Positions 26,505 through 35,807 of a DNA stretch of 64,000 nt are shown here, one piece after another. Within the stretch, counting starts at the first letter, position 1. Every line of letters begins with the position of its first letter. A program made the position numbers and the translations under genes. Under the pieces are notes generated by a model, which was not told the DNA's origin, searched no databases, and saw only the letters and a program-made list of their open reading frames with translations. Source of the stretch: Gemmatimonadota bacterium (GTDB taxonomy: Bacteria > Gemmatimonadota > Gemmatimonadetes > Gemmatimonadales > Gemmatimonadaceae); NCBI GenBank assembly GCA_016191225.1, contig JACPPC010000015.1:62001-126000 (forward strand), given 5' to 3'.

Positions 26505-28328
26505 GTGCGACGTGACCGCGCGCCATCGCTGCCGACCGGGGACGCCGTGAGCGGCACACCGACCACCAGCGGCTCGCACCGCGCGATCCCGGGGACGCCG
26601 ACCGGCGCGAGCGGGCAGCACCGTGCGATGCAGCCTGTGCCGCCGCACCTGGCCGGGTGGCAGCTCCCGCCGGAGTGGCGCTGGGGGCCGATGGGGGTCT
26701 TCTCCGACCACCGCCACTCGCAGGAAGTGATCGACGCGCTCGGCCGCTCGCTGGCGTTGATCAGCGCCCCCGACCCCGCCCATGCCGACTGGCTGCACGA
26801 GGAGGCGCGGCTGCTGGCGCACTCGAGCCACCCCACGGTGCCGACAACCTACCACTACTGGTCCAAGCACACCGACAGCCGCCGCGGCCCGGGCTACCTG
26901 CGGCGCTGGATCGCGGGCGAGACGGTCGGGGCGCGGTCGCGGCGCGTCGGGACCGAGGGCGTGGCGTACATGCTCACGATCCTGCGGGCGGCGGGGTCGG
27001 CGCTGGCCTACCTGCACGACAGCGGCATCGTGCACGGCGCGCTCTCGGCGGAGCACACCTGGGTCACGCCCACCGGTCGGGTCTGGCTGATCGGGTGGGA
27101 ATGGGCGGTGCCCAAGGGAATGATCCCGGAGGGGCTGCGCCCGGACCTGTCGATCGTGCCCGCGGCGCCGGAGCAGGTGGGCGCCCCCTGGTCGCCGACC
27201 CTCGCCAGCGACCAGTGGCAGCTGGCCGCGATGTGCTTCTCGGCGCTCACCGGGGAGCCGCCGCCGGTGGCCGACATCCCGCCCGTGCGGTGGGTGGCGC
27301 CGGAGGTGCCGGAGTCGGTCGCGGCCCTGATCGACCGCGCGCTGTCGGTCGATCCCGGGGCGCGCTACCCGAGCGTCGCCGCGTTGCTGCGCGCGGTCGA
27401 CCGCACGATCGCCCCGCGCACGCTGCTCACCAACATCGACGAGACGGCGCAGCGGCCCAGGGACGAGTCGGACGAGTCGCGGCTGCGCTGGGCGACGTCG
27501 GACGACTATGAAGTGATCGCACCGCTCGGGCGGGGGTCGTTCGGCTCGGTGTGGCGGGTGCGCGACCTCGCGCTCGGCCGCGAGGTGGCACTCAAGATGC
27601 TGCACCCCGACATCGCGAAGATGCCGAGCGTGGTCGCCCGCTTCCAGCGGGAGGCGCGGCTGGCGGCGCAGCTCGCGCACCCCGCGATCGTGCCGATCTA
27701 CGACTGGGACAGCCGGGGCGAGGTGAGCTGGTACACCATGGAACTCGCCGAGGGTGGCTCGGTGGCGCAGCTCGTCGCGCGGCAGGGGCCGCGGCCGCTG
27801 GAGGAACTGGCGCCGCAGGTCTACATGGTGCTCGACGGCCTCGAGGCGGCGCACGCGATCAGCATCATCCACCGCGACCTGAAGCCCGAGAACATCCTCA
27901 TCGACCGCTACTGGCGGTGGCGGGTGGCCGACTTCGGGATCGCCAACGTGATGGGCGAGGACGCCGCCACGATCACGGGGACGCCGGCCTTCGCCGCGCC
28001 GGAACAGCTTCTCGGCGAGCCGCAGGGGCCGCTGGCGGACTGCTTCGCCGCCGGCGCGATCATCGCCTACGCGCTCACGGGGCGCCCGCCATTCGGCGAG
28101 GACAGCGGGCAGCTGATCCTCAGGCGGCAGCTCGGCGGGGAGTTCGACGCGACGCCCTATCCCGAGCCGATCGCCGAGTTCCTGCGGCGGGCGCTGGCGG
28201 CGGCGCCGGAGAAGCGGTTCGGCGATGCGTTCACCATGAAGACGGCCTGGCTGCAGGCGGTGGACGAGACGATGGACGAGGAACGGCGCCAGGCGAGCTG
28301 GTGGACCCGGCTCTTTCGCGGCGGCTGA
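26505..28328 (+). CDS. Tandem pseudokinase-serine/threonine kinase
   Basis: This 607-residue soluble protein has two kinase-fold domains. The C-terminal one (about 335-590) is complete: glycine loop GRGSFGSV, Lys364 in VALKML, catalytic Asp458 in HRDLKPEN, DFG at 476-478 and APEQ. The N-terminal one (about 65-310) keeps the fold (EEARLLAHSSHP helix, AAPEQ, SDQWQLA, ALTGEPP) but has HGAL at 177-180 in place of HRD and IGW at 196-198 in place of DFG, with no obvious ATP-binding lysine, so it should be inactive and regulatory. The start is GTG 26505, directly after the sensor-kinase stop; GTG 26547 with GGGGA upstream is an alternative. Co-transcription with the sensor kinase suggests a shared pathway. 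Confidence 0.88.
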   Translation: MRRDRAPSLPTGDAVSGTPTTSGSHRAIPGTPTGASGQHRAMQPVPPHLAGWQLPPEWRWGPMGVFSDHRHSQEVIDALGRSLALISAPDPAHADWLHEEARLLAHSSHPTVPTTYHYWSKHTDSRRGPGYLRRWIAGETVGARSRRVGTEGVAYMLTILRAAGSALAYLHDSGIVHGALSAEHTWVTPTGRVWLIGWEWAVPKGMIPEGLRPDLSIVPAAPEQVGAPWSPTLASDQWQLAAMCFSALTGEPPPVADIPPVRWVAPEVPESVAALIDRALSVDPGARYPSVAALLRAVDRTIAPRTLLTNIDETAQRPRDESDESRLRWATSDDYEVIAPLGRGSFGSVWRVRDLALGREVALKMLHPDIAKMPSVVARFQREARLAAQLAHPAIVPIYDWDSRGEVSWYTMELAEGGSVAQLVARQGPRPLEELAPQVYMVLDGLEAAHAISIIHRDLKPENILIDRYWRWRVADFGIANVMGEDAATITGTPAFAAPEQLLGEPQGPLADCFAAGAIIAYALTGRPPFGEDSGQLILRRQLGGEFDATPYPEPIAEFLRRALAAAPEKRFGDAFTMKTAWLQAVDETMDEERRQASWWTRLFRGG

Positions 28329-28414
28329 CGGCGCGCCCCCCGCATCCGGGCGACGGCGTCGGTGGAATCCCGACGCGACCGCGCACCAGCTTCGCCGCGA
28401 CGCGGTAGCGCGCG

Positions 28415-28436
28415 GGGGCGCCGCCCCGTTTGCTTT
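28415..28436 (+). terminator. Candidate intrinsic terminator
   Basis: The stem GGGGC-GCC-GCCCC (28415-28427) is followed by GTTTGCTTT, the only hairpin in the window with a T-rich tail. It lies 86 bases after the pseudokinase-kinase stop and 9 bases before the next ATG. It could end that transcript, though the stem is short and the closeness to the next gene is unusual. Confidence 0.4.
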
Positions 28437-28444
28437 CGCCACGC

Positions 28445-31400
28445 ATGCGCGAGACCCCCCGCTCCGTCTTCCTCGACCCGTCCGGCTGGCGGTGGCGGCA
28501 GGTGCGCCGCCTGGCGACGGCGGCGGGGATGCTCACCACCCTCCTCGCCGCGGTGGTGGTGGCCGGGGTGCTGCTGCCGCCGCTGCTGCCGGGGTCGACC
28601 TGGAGCCTCGCCCCCTCGGTGCCGGCGCGGGCGATGTTCACCCGCGCCGACCGCGAGACCCTCGCCGCGCGGCGCCGGCTGCAGGAGGAGCTGCGCAAGG
28701 TGAACGCGCCGCCGGTGCGGCGTCCGGCCCGGCTGCCGCTGGTCGAGTGGGCGGGGCCCGCGCGGCCCAAGGGGCTCGACGAGCCGATCATCGCCGGCTT
28801 CTACGTGAACTGGGACGACAACTCGTTCGTGTCGCTCAAGAACCACGCCACGCGCATGGACTGGGTGATCTGCGAGTGGGCCTTCGTGGACCCCAGCGGG
28901 GACTCGCTCCAGCTCAAGGTCGACCGGCGAGTGCCGTACACGCTCAGGCAACTCGTGCCCGACGAGGCCGAGCGTCCGCAGATCCTGCTGATGGTGAGCA
29001 ACGCGCAGAACGCCAGCACCTTCGACGTGAGCCGGTTGCGCCGCCTCGTGTCGCGCCCCGCGGTGCGGAAGAAGGTCGTCGCCCAGATCGCCTCGGCGGT
29101 CACGCAGTACGGGCTCGGCGGGGTGACGATCGACTTCGAGAACATCCCGGCCGGCCTCGAGGACGACTTCCTCGCCTTCTCGCGCGAGGTGCGCGCGGCG
29201 ATGCAGCCGATCGGCCGCCTCACCACGCAGGCGGTGGCCCCGTACGAGAGCATCGACTTCATCCGCCGGCTCGGCGCGCTGAACGACCATGTGATCATGA
29301 TGCTGTACGACGAGCACTCGCAGCCCGGCGCGCCGGGGCCGGTGGCGAGCCAGGCGTGGTACGTGCGGCACGCGCGCGAGGCGATCGCGGCGCTCCCGCC
29401 CCGCACCGCCATCCTCGGCATCGGGGCGTACGGCTACGACTGGAGCGACGCCACGGGGCGCACGGTCGCCACCAACCAGACCTTCCAGGACGTGATGAAG
29501 AAGGCCGGCCCGCGCACCGGCTCGGTGCGGGTCGACCCGCAGTCGCTGACGCCCTTCCTGGCGTGGACCGACGCCGACTCGAGCGACCACCTGACCTGGT
29601 ACCTCGACGCGACCACCGCGTGGAACCAGATCCGCGCCGGGGCCCGCCTCGGCGCCGCCGGGCACGCCATCTGGCGCCTCGGCTCCGAGGACCCGTCGCT
29701 GTGGGGGGTGCTCTCCAAGCACGGGCTCGACGCCACGCCGCGCGGGATGGAGGCGATTCCCGGCGGGTACGACGTGGAGTTCGAGGGCGACGGCGAGATC
29801 CTGCGCCTTGCCGCCCGTCCCACCGACGGCCGGCGTCGCGTGACGACCGATGCGGCGACCGGCCTGATCACCGGGCAGGCGCTCGAGAGCTCGCCGCTGC
29901 CGTACGTCGTCAAGCGCACCGGGTCGGGGCCGAAGGGCGAGGGGGGAAAGAAGATCGCCCTCACCTTCGACGACGGCCCCGATGGCACGTGGACGGCGCC
30001 GATCCTCGACACGCTCCGCACGCGGGGCGCCCCCGCGACCTTCTTCGTGATCGGGCAGAACGTCGAGCGGCACATCCGCCTCATGCGGCGGGTGGTGCGC
30101 GAGGGCCACGAGTTCGGCAACCACACCTGGTCGCACCCCAACCTCGCGCTGGTGCCGCGCTTCATCGTGCGGCTCGAGATCGCGGCCAACTCGCGGCTCC
30201 TCGAGGCGGTGCTCGACCGCCGCTCGGTCTTCTTCCGCCCGCCGTACTTCGGCGACGCCGAGCCGACCACCGCCGACGAGCTCGACCCGGTGGAGGTGGC
30301 GAGCAACATGGGGTACATCACCGCCGGCGTGCACGTCGACTCCGACGACTGGCGCAACCCGCCGCCCGACTCGATCGTGAAGCTGGTGCTGGCCGCACGC
30401 GAGCGCGGCAACGTGGTCCTGCTCCACGACGGGGGCGGCAACCGGGCCAGCACGCTCGCCGCGATCGGCCCCCTGGTGGATTCGCTGCGGGCCCGCGGCG
30501 ACACCCTCGTGCTCCTCAGCGCGCTGGCCGGTGTCCCGCACGACGAGGCGATCCTGCCCCTTCCGCCGCGCAGCGCCGCCCAGCGCGCCATCGAGCTGGC
30601 GACCTTCGGCATGCTCGGCGTGATCGAGGTGTCGGTGTACTGGTTGTTCCTCGTGGCGGTGGTCCTCGGCGTGGGGCGGCTGCTGGTGATCCTCGCCCTC
30701 GCCGCGGCCCAGCGCTTCGGCCCGCGGGGCAGGCTCGCGCCCTACCACCCGAGCGTGACCGTGCTCGTGCCGGCGTACAACGAGGAGCGGGTGATCGTGG
30801 CCACCATCGACAGCCTGCTCGCGCAGCGGTACCCCGGCGCGCTCGACGTGATCGTGATCGACGACGGCTCCCCCGATGGCACCTGGGACGTGGCCACCGC
30901 CGCCTACGGGCAGCACCCGCGGGTGCACGTGCTCCGCAAGCCGAACGGGGGCAAGGCGAGCGCCCTCAACGCCGGGCTGGCGACGGCCACGGGCGAGGTC
31001 GTGGTGTGCATGGACGCCGACACCGTGTTCGAGGCCGACGCGGTGATGCACCTCGTCGCCCCGCTCGCCGACCCGGGGGTTGGCGCGGTCGCCGGAAACG
31101 CCAAGGTGGGAAACCGGATCAACCTCGTCACCCGGTGGCAGGCGCTCGAGTACGTGACGAGCCAGAACATGGACCGCCGCGCCTTCTCGCTCCTCGACTG
31201 CATCACGGTGGTGCCGGGGGCGGTGGGGGCCTGGCGCACCGCGCTGGTGCGGGCCGTGGGCGGCTTCAGCGACGACACGCTGGCCGAGGACCAGGACCTC
31301 ACCCTCGCCCTCCGGCGTCGGGGGCACTCGATCGCCTACGCCGAGGACGCGGTGGCGTGGACCGAGGCCCCCGACACGCTGCGGGCCCTCTCGCGACAGC

Positions 31401-31885
31401 GCTTCCGCTGGTCGTTCGGCACGCTCCAGTGCTCGTGGAAGCACCGCGACGTCCTGTTCCGCCCGCGCTACGGCACCCTCGGCTTCATCGCCATGCCGAA
31501 CGTCTGGGTCTTCCAGCTCCTGTTCACCGTGCTGTCGCCGCTGGCCGACCTGATGTTCGCCTGGTCCCTCTTCTCCGTGCTGCTGATGCGCTACCAGCAC
31601 GGCGCGGAGTACGCGCTGCCGGCGCTCGAGAACGTCCTGTTCTACTACGCGATCTTCCTGCTCGTCGACTGGATCGCGGCGGTGCTGGCGTTCGTGATGG
31701 AGCCCGGCGAGGACCTGTCGCTCACCTGGCTGATCCCCCTCCAGCGCTTCGCCTACCGCCAGGTGATGTACGCGGTCGTCGTCCGCTCCTTCCACGCGGC
31801 GATCCGGGGACGGATCGTCGGCTGGGGCACGCAGGAGCGCAAGGCGACGGTCGACCGCGGCGTCGTGACCGCACTGCAGGAGTGA
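28445..31885 (+). CDS. GH18-like / NodB deacetylase / family 2 glycosyltransferase fusion
   Basis: This is a 1146-residue inner-membrane enzyme with three domains. After one N-terminal helix comes a GH18-like barrel (about 110-440) with Asp230-x-Glu232 in GVTIDFENI; then a NodB/CE4 polysaccharide deacetylase (about 500-700) with FDDGPDG (Asp509, Asp510), the metal histidines 560 and 564 in GNHTWSHP and RPPYFGD; then membrane helices and a processive GT2 (about 770-1000) with Asp806 in DDGSPDG, Asp857-x-Asp859 and Q985RFRW, followed by four helices. This combines polymerisation, deacetylation and cleavage of a beta-linked amino-sugar polymer, like PgaB plus PgaC in one chain. The polymer is inferred. 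ATG 28445 is preferred over 28430. Confidence 0.9.
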   Translation: MRETPRSVFLDPSGWRWRQVRRLATAAGMLTTLLAAVVVAGVLLPPLLPGSTWSLAPSVPARAMFTRADRETLAARRRLQEELRKVNAPPVRRPARLPLVEWAGPARPKGLDEPIIAGFYVNWDDNSFVSLKNHATRMDWVICEWAFVDPSGDSLQLKVDRRVPYTLRQLVPDEAERPQILLMVSNAQNASTFDVSRLRRLVSRPAVRKKVVAQIASAVTQYGLGGVTIDFENIPAGLEDDFLAFSREVRAAMQPIGRLTTQAVAPYESIDFIRRLGALNDHVIMMLYDEHSQPGAPGPVASQAWYVRHAREAIAALPPRTAILGIGAYGYDWSDATGRTVATNQTFQDVMKKAGPRTGSVRVDPQSLTPFLAWTDADSSDHLTWYLDATTAWNQIRAGARLGAAGHAIWRLGSEDPSLWGVLSKHGLDATPRGMEAIPGGYDVEFEGDGEILRLAARPTDGRRRVTTDAATGLITGQALESSPLPYVVKRTGSGPKGEGGKKIALTFDDGPDGTWTAPILDTLRTRGAPATFFVIGQNVERHIRLMRRVVREGHEFGNHTWSHPNLALVPRFIVRLEIAANSRLLEAVLDRRSVFFRPPYFGDAEPTTADELDPVEVASNMGYITAGVHVDSDDWRNPPPDSIVKLVLAARERGNVVLLHDGGGNRASTLAAIGPLVDSLRARGDTLVLLSALAGVPHDEAILPLPPRSAAQRAIELATFGMLGVIEVSVYWLFLVAVVLGVGRLLVILALAAAQRFGPRGRLAPYHPSVTVLVPAYNEERVIVATIDSLLAQRYPGALDVIVIDDGSPDGTWDVATAAYGQHPRVHVLRKPNGGKASALNAGLATATGEVVVCMDADTVFEADAVMHLVAPLADPGVGAVAGNAKVGNRINLVTRWQALEYVTSQNMDRRAFSLLDCITVVPGAVGAWRTALVRAVGGFSDDTLAEDQDLTLALRRRGHSIAYAEDAVAWTEAPDTLRALSRQRFRWSFGTLQCSWKHRDVLFRPRYGTLGFIAMPNVWVFQLLFTVLSPLADLMFAWSLFSVLLMRYQHGAEYALPALENVLFYYAIFLLVDWIAAVLAFVMEPGEDLSLTWLIPLQRFAYRQVMYAVVVRSFHAAIRGRIVGWGTQERKATVDRGVVTALQE

Positions 31886-32020
31886 CCGTGCGCCACGGGA
31901 CCGGCGCCCGGCGCTCGCACGATTCCCGCGCGCAGCGTCGCCGCACCGCCGCGCGTAAGTCCATCGGCCGGCCGCTTCCGCCTCCGGCTTCCCGCTTGCC
32001 CACACGCGCCCACCCGCGTC

Positions 32021-34204
32021 ATGCGCCTCCACGCCCTGTTCGCCGCCGGCCTGCTCGCCGCCGCCCCCGCCACCCTGGGAGCGCAGGCGTCGCCGCGCCC
32101 GTTCGTCCCCGGTGACTGGTACCGCGTCACGACGCTGTCGAACCCGGCCGTGTCGCCCGACGGGAAGGTCGTGGCCGTGACGGTGACCACCGTGAACGAG
32201 AGGGAGAACAGGCGCCACGCCGAGGTCTGGACGGTCCCGGCGTCGGGGGGCGAGCCGGTGCGCTGGACCTCGCCGGGCACCGAGTCGAGCAACCCCCGTT
32301 TCACTCCCGACGGCAAGTACCTGCTGTTCACGAGCCCCCGCCCCGGTGGCACGGGGAACACCTGGGCGATTCGCCTCGACCAGCCCGGCGGCGAGGCGGC
32401 CCAGCTCGAGAAGTACCCGGTGCAGGGCTCCACGCCGCGCGACGGACGCTTCGCCGCCTGGGCCGAGCCGGTGAACGACAGCGCCACCGCCCCGAGGCCG
32501 GACCCGCGCTGGGAGCGGATGCCCCCGATGGCCCGCCCCCCGTACAACGCCATCACCCAGCCGCTCGACGCCGCGCGGTTCGACGGCCGGCACATGACCG
32601 AGATGCGGTACAAGTTCAACGGCACGGGGTTCATTCCCGGCCTGCGCACCGCGCGCCGCTGGAACGCCGCCCAGGTCTGGACGCAGAAGTTCGACGGCAG
32701 CGACAAGGTGCAGCTCACCGGCACCGCCTACTCGCACCGCGACATCGCCGTCTCCCCCGACGGCAACTGGATCGCGTTCACCGCCGACAGCCGGCTGCGC
32801 CCCGACTCGGTGGTGCAGGCCGAGCAGGACTCGCTCGGCAAGCTGCCCTACAGCGCCAGGCGGGACGAGGCGCCGCGCAACGACCTCGACATCTTCGTGA
32901 TCGCCGCCACCGGCGGCGAGCCTCGGCGCGTCACCTCGGCGAGGGGCAACGAGGCCAGCCTCGAGTGGTCCCCCGACGGCAGGCTGATCGCCTTCATCGC
33001 CTCGACGACCCGCACCTCGCCGCAGCGGCTGTGGGTGGTGGACGCCGGGGGCGGTGCACCGCGCGACCTGCTCGGCACCTGGCGGTACGAGCCGACGGGC
33101 TGCAAATGGCAGTCGGCAACCGAGATCGCGTTCAACGCCGAGGTCGGCGGGCGCAGCGGGTGGTTCCGCGTGCCGGCCACCGGCGGCACGCCCCGCGAGT
33201 TGATCGGCGGGCGGCGCCGCATGACCGGATTCGCCATGGACGAGGCCCGCAGCAAGGTGGCCTTCGTCGCGACGAGCCAGGCGAAGCCCACCGAGCTCTT
33301 CATCGCCGACGCCGACGGCCGCAACGAGCGCCGGCTCACCGCCTTCAACGACAAGCTCAACGCCGAGGTGGCGTGGGCCGACGCCGACGTCTTCACCTTC
33401 AGGAGCGTCGGCGGGCGCGAGATCGAGGGGTGGCTCATGAAGCCGGCCGGCTACGAGGCCGGCAAGAAGTACCCGCTCGTGCTCTACATCCACGGCGGCC
33501 CGCACTCGGCGTACGGCGAGAACTGGTTCGACGAGTTCCAGAACCTGGCCGGCGCCGGCTTCATGGTGCTGTTCACCAACCCTCGCGGCAGCGCCGGGTA
33601 CGGCGCCGACTTCACCTTCAGCATTCGCGGCAAGTGGATGGCCGAGGACTACCAGGACCTGATGAAGGCCGTCGACCTGGTGTCGGTGCGCGCCGACGTG
33701 GACTCGACCCGGATGGGTGTGACCGGCGGCTCGTACGGCGGCGTCATGACCGCCTGGATCACCTCGCACACGAACCGCTTCAAGGCGGCCGAGAACGACC
33801 GCATGATCAGCAACTTCTGGTCGTGGTACGGCACGAGCGACGCCGCCGGCCTCACCGAGTTCGAGTACTTCGGCCGCCCGTGGGACAACATGGCGATGTA
33901 CGACTCGACCTCGCCGATCCGCTACGCCCCGCGGGTCAGGACGCCCACCCTGATCGTGCAGAGCGAGGAGGACCACCGCACGCCGATGACCGACGCCGAG
34001 CAGTGGTACATGGCGCTCAAGAAGCACGGCACGCCGGTGGAGATGGTGCGCTACCCGCGCTCGACCCACGACCTGTCGCGCACCGGCGAGCCGTGGCTCC
34101 TCGTGGACCGGCTGGGGCGCATCCGCCAGTGGTTCGGCTACTGGCTGCAGGGCAAGCAGCCGGCAGGACCCCCCGCCCGGGCCACGACCAGCGGAAAAGA
34201 TTGA
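32021..34204 (+). CDS. Secreted S9-family prolyl oligopeptidase-like peptidase
   Basis: This is a 727-residue serine peptidase of the dipeptidyl-aminopeptidase/acylaminoacyl-peptidase branch. It has a signal peptide (MRLHALFAAGLLAAAPATLGAQ), an N-terminal beta-propeller with repeated VSPDGK, FTPDGK, VSPDGN and WSPDGR blades (about 40-450), and a C-terminal alpha/beta hydrolase domain with the triad Ser571 in GGSYGG, Asp651 in EEDHRTP and His683 in RSTHD. It probably degrades peptides in the periplasm or outside. The 135 bases upstream (31886-32020) hold no gene; I see no clear promoter there. The hybrid kinase gene follows after 31 bases. Confidence 0.95.
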   Translation: MRLHALFAAGLLAAAPATLGAQASPRPFVPGDWYRVTTLSNPAVSPDGKVVAVTVTTVNERENRRHAEVWTVPASGGEPVRWTSPGTESSNPRFTPDGKYLLFTSPRPGGTGNTWAIRLDQPGGEAAQLEKYPVQGSTPRDGRFAAWAEPVNDSATAPRPDPRWERMPPMARPPYNAITQPLDAARFDGRHMTEMRYKFNGTGFIPGLRTARRWNAAQVWTQKFDGSDKVQLTGTAYSHRDIAVSPDGNWIAFTADSRLRPDSVVQAEQDSLGKLPYSARRDEAPRNDLDIFVIAATGGEPRRVTSARGNEASLEWSPDGRLIAFIASTTRTSPQRLWVVDAGGGAPRDLLGTWRYEPTGCKWQSATEIAFNAEVGGRSGWFRVPATGGTPRELIGGRRRMTGFAMDEARSKVAFVATSQAKPTELFIADADGRNERRLTAFNDKLNAEVAWADADVFTFRSVGGREIEGWLMKPAGYEAGKKYPLVLYIHGGPHSAYGENWFDEFQNLAGAGFMVLFTNPRGSAGYGADFTFSIRGKWMAEDYQDLMKAVDLVSVRADVDSTRMGVTGGSYGGVMTAWITSHTNRFKAAENDRMISNFWSWYGTSDAAGLTEFEYFGRPWDNMAMYDSTSPIRYAPRVRTPTLIVQSEEDHRTPMTDAEQWYMALKKHGTPVEMVRYPRSTHDLSRTGEPWLLVDRLGRIRQWFGYWLQGKQPAGPPARATTSGKD

Positions 34205-34230
34205 CGGATCACGTCCGGGGGCTGTAGAGA
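34201..34230 (+). promoter_or_regulatory. Candidate promoter of the hybrid kinase gene
   Basis: TTGACG (34201-34206) overlaps the stop codon of the S9 peptidase and is followed after 18 bases by TAGAGA (34225-34230). The ATG lies five bases further on, so a transcript from here would have almost no leader. Confidence 0.4.
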
Positions 34231-34235
34231 TACGC

Positions 34236-35807
34236 ATGACGTGGCCCCCGGACTCCGGCACCAGCGGCGGCGACTCGGCGTTCCAGCACCTCGCCGACGC
34301 CGCGCCGTTCCCGGTCTGGATGCTCGACGCCAAGGGCCGGCTGGCGTGGGTCAACAACCGATACCTCGAGCTCACGGGGCGGACGATCGCCGAGGTGCGC
34401 GGCGCGGGGCTCGCCGCCGACGCGCACGAGGACGACGCGGCGATCGTTGAGGGGACGCTCAACCTCGCCAACAGCGCGCGGGAGCAGTTCACCGTGGAGT
34501 ACCGGCTGCGGCGGGTCGACGGCGAGTTCCCCCCCGTCCTCGCCACCGGGTCGCCCCGGTTCGGCAATGCCGGCGAGTTCCTGGGTTTCGTGGGGAGCTC
34601 GGCCGACGTCGCCTCGCGCGACCCGGCCGCCCAGCAGCTGGCCGACGACCAGCGGCTCGGTGCCGTGCAACGCCTCGCGGCCGGCGTGGCGCACGAGTTC
34701 AACAACCTGCTCACGCAGGTGAAGGTTGCGGCGGAGCTGGTGCTCGCCGAGCTGGCGCCCAGGAGCCCCGGCCGCGCCGACGTGGAGACGATCAGCCGCG
34801 CCGCCGACCGGGCGACGGTGCTCGCCCGCCAGCTGCTGGCCTTCGGGCGCCGGCAGCTGCTGCGCGCCGAGCCCATCGACCTCGAGGCGGACCTGGAGGA
34901 GGCGGCCGAGGAACTGCGGGCTCTCGCCGGCGCGCAGATCGCGATCACGCTGCAGCTGGGCGGGGTGAAGGGGGCGGTGCGGGCCGACCGCGAGCAGCTC
35001 GGGCACGCGCTCAAGGCCCTCGTGGCGAATGCACGCGACGCGATGCCGACCGGGGGCGTGGTGACGCTGACCACGACCGCCATGGCGGCCACCGGGGGCG
35101 AGATCGGCCCGCTGCCGACGCTGCGCGCCGGGACCTACGTGCGGCTCACGATCGGCGACAACGGCCCCGGCATGGACGAGGAGGCCAAGGCACACGCCTT
35201 CGAGCCGTTCTTCACCACCCGCGACCGCGACGAGCACCCGGGGCTGGGGCTGTCGAGCGTCTTCGGCATCGTGCAGCAACTGGGCGGGTCGGTGTGGATC
35301 GACAGCGGGGCGCGACAGGGGACGCGCGTGCACCTCTTCCTCCCCCTCGAGGACGGGAGCGTGGCCGCCGCACCGCGGCGCACGAGCCTCGTGCCGCAGC
35401 TGATCCGGCGAGACGCGATCCTGCTCGTGGAGGACGACGACGCCGTGCGGGAGCTCGCCTGCCGGATCCTGCAGCGGCGGGGCTACCGGGTGCAGGTCGC
35501 CGCCGACGGCAACGAGGCGCTCGGCGTCTGGCAGCGGCACAAGCACGAGATCGCCATGCTGATCACCGACGTGATGATGCCAGGGATGACCGGCCGCGAC
35601 CTGGTGGTGGCACTCCGCCAGCAGCGCCCGCGGCTCCCGGTGGTGTTCATGTCCGGGTACGCGCACGAGAGCCTGCTCAACGTCGAGGGGATCGACCCGA
35701 CACCCCTCTTCCTCGAGAAGCCGTTCACGGTGGCGACGATGGGGGAGCGGGTGGCCGAGGCGCTCGCGGTGCCCGAGGGGAACGAGGGGGTCGGCTTCCT
35801 CGACTAG
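34236..35807 (+). CDS. Cytoplasmic hybrid histidine kinase (PAS-HisKA-HATPase-REC)
   Basis: This is a 523-residue soluble sensor without membrane helices. The PAS domain covers about residues 18-128 (FPVWMLDAKGRLAWVNNRYLELTGRT). The dimerisation helix has His153 in VAHEFNNLLTQ; the ATPase domain has VANARDAMP (N-box), GDNGPGMD and HPGLGLSSVFGIV. After a short linker the receiver domain (about 395-515) has Glu-Asp-Asp-Asp at its start, phospho-acceptor Asp445 in ITDVMMPGM and the switch lysine in LEKPF. It may be part of a phosphorelay; no histidine phosphotransfer gene is nearby. Its TAG overlaps the stop codon of the convergent TIGR03790 gene in the sequence CTAG. Confidence 0.93.
   Translation: MTWPPDSGTSGGDSAFQHLADAAPFPVWMLDAKGRLAWVNNRYLELTGRTIAEVRGAGLAADAHEDDAAIVEGTLNLANSAREQFTVEYRLRRVDGEFPPVLATGSPRFGNAGEFLGFVGSSADVASRDPAAQQLADDQRLGAVQRLAAGVAHEFNNLLTQVKVAAELVLAELAPRSPGRADVETISRAADRATVLARQLLAFGRRQLLRAEPIDLEADLEEAAEELRALAGAQIAITLQLGGVKGAVRADREQLGHALKALVANARDAMPTGGVVTLTTTAMAATGGEIGPLPTLRAGTYVRLTIGDNGPGMDEEAKAHAFEPFFTTRDRDEHPGLGLSSVFGIVQQLGGSVWIDSGARQGTRVHLFLPLEDGSVAAAPRRTSLVPQLIRRDAILLVEDDDAVRELACRILQRRGYRVQVAADGNEALGVWQRHKHEIAMLITDVMMPGMTGRDLVVALRQQRPRLPVVFMSGYAHESLLNVEGIDPTPLFLEKPFTVATMGERVAEALAVPEGNEGVGFLD

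Noticed and set aside
26501..26515. A four-codon ORF (ATG AGT GCG ACG TGA) across the sensor-kinase stop
   Set aside because: It is too short and does not couple to the next start, unlike the rimO leader.
28157..35092. A minus-strand frame open for about 2300 codons opposite several plus-strand genes
   Set aside because: It is the antisense shadow of GC-rich coding DNA. Its translation is rich in Arg, His, Pro and Gly and has no domain, while the plus strand holds clear enzyme genes.
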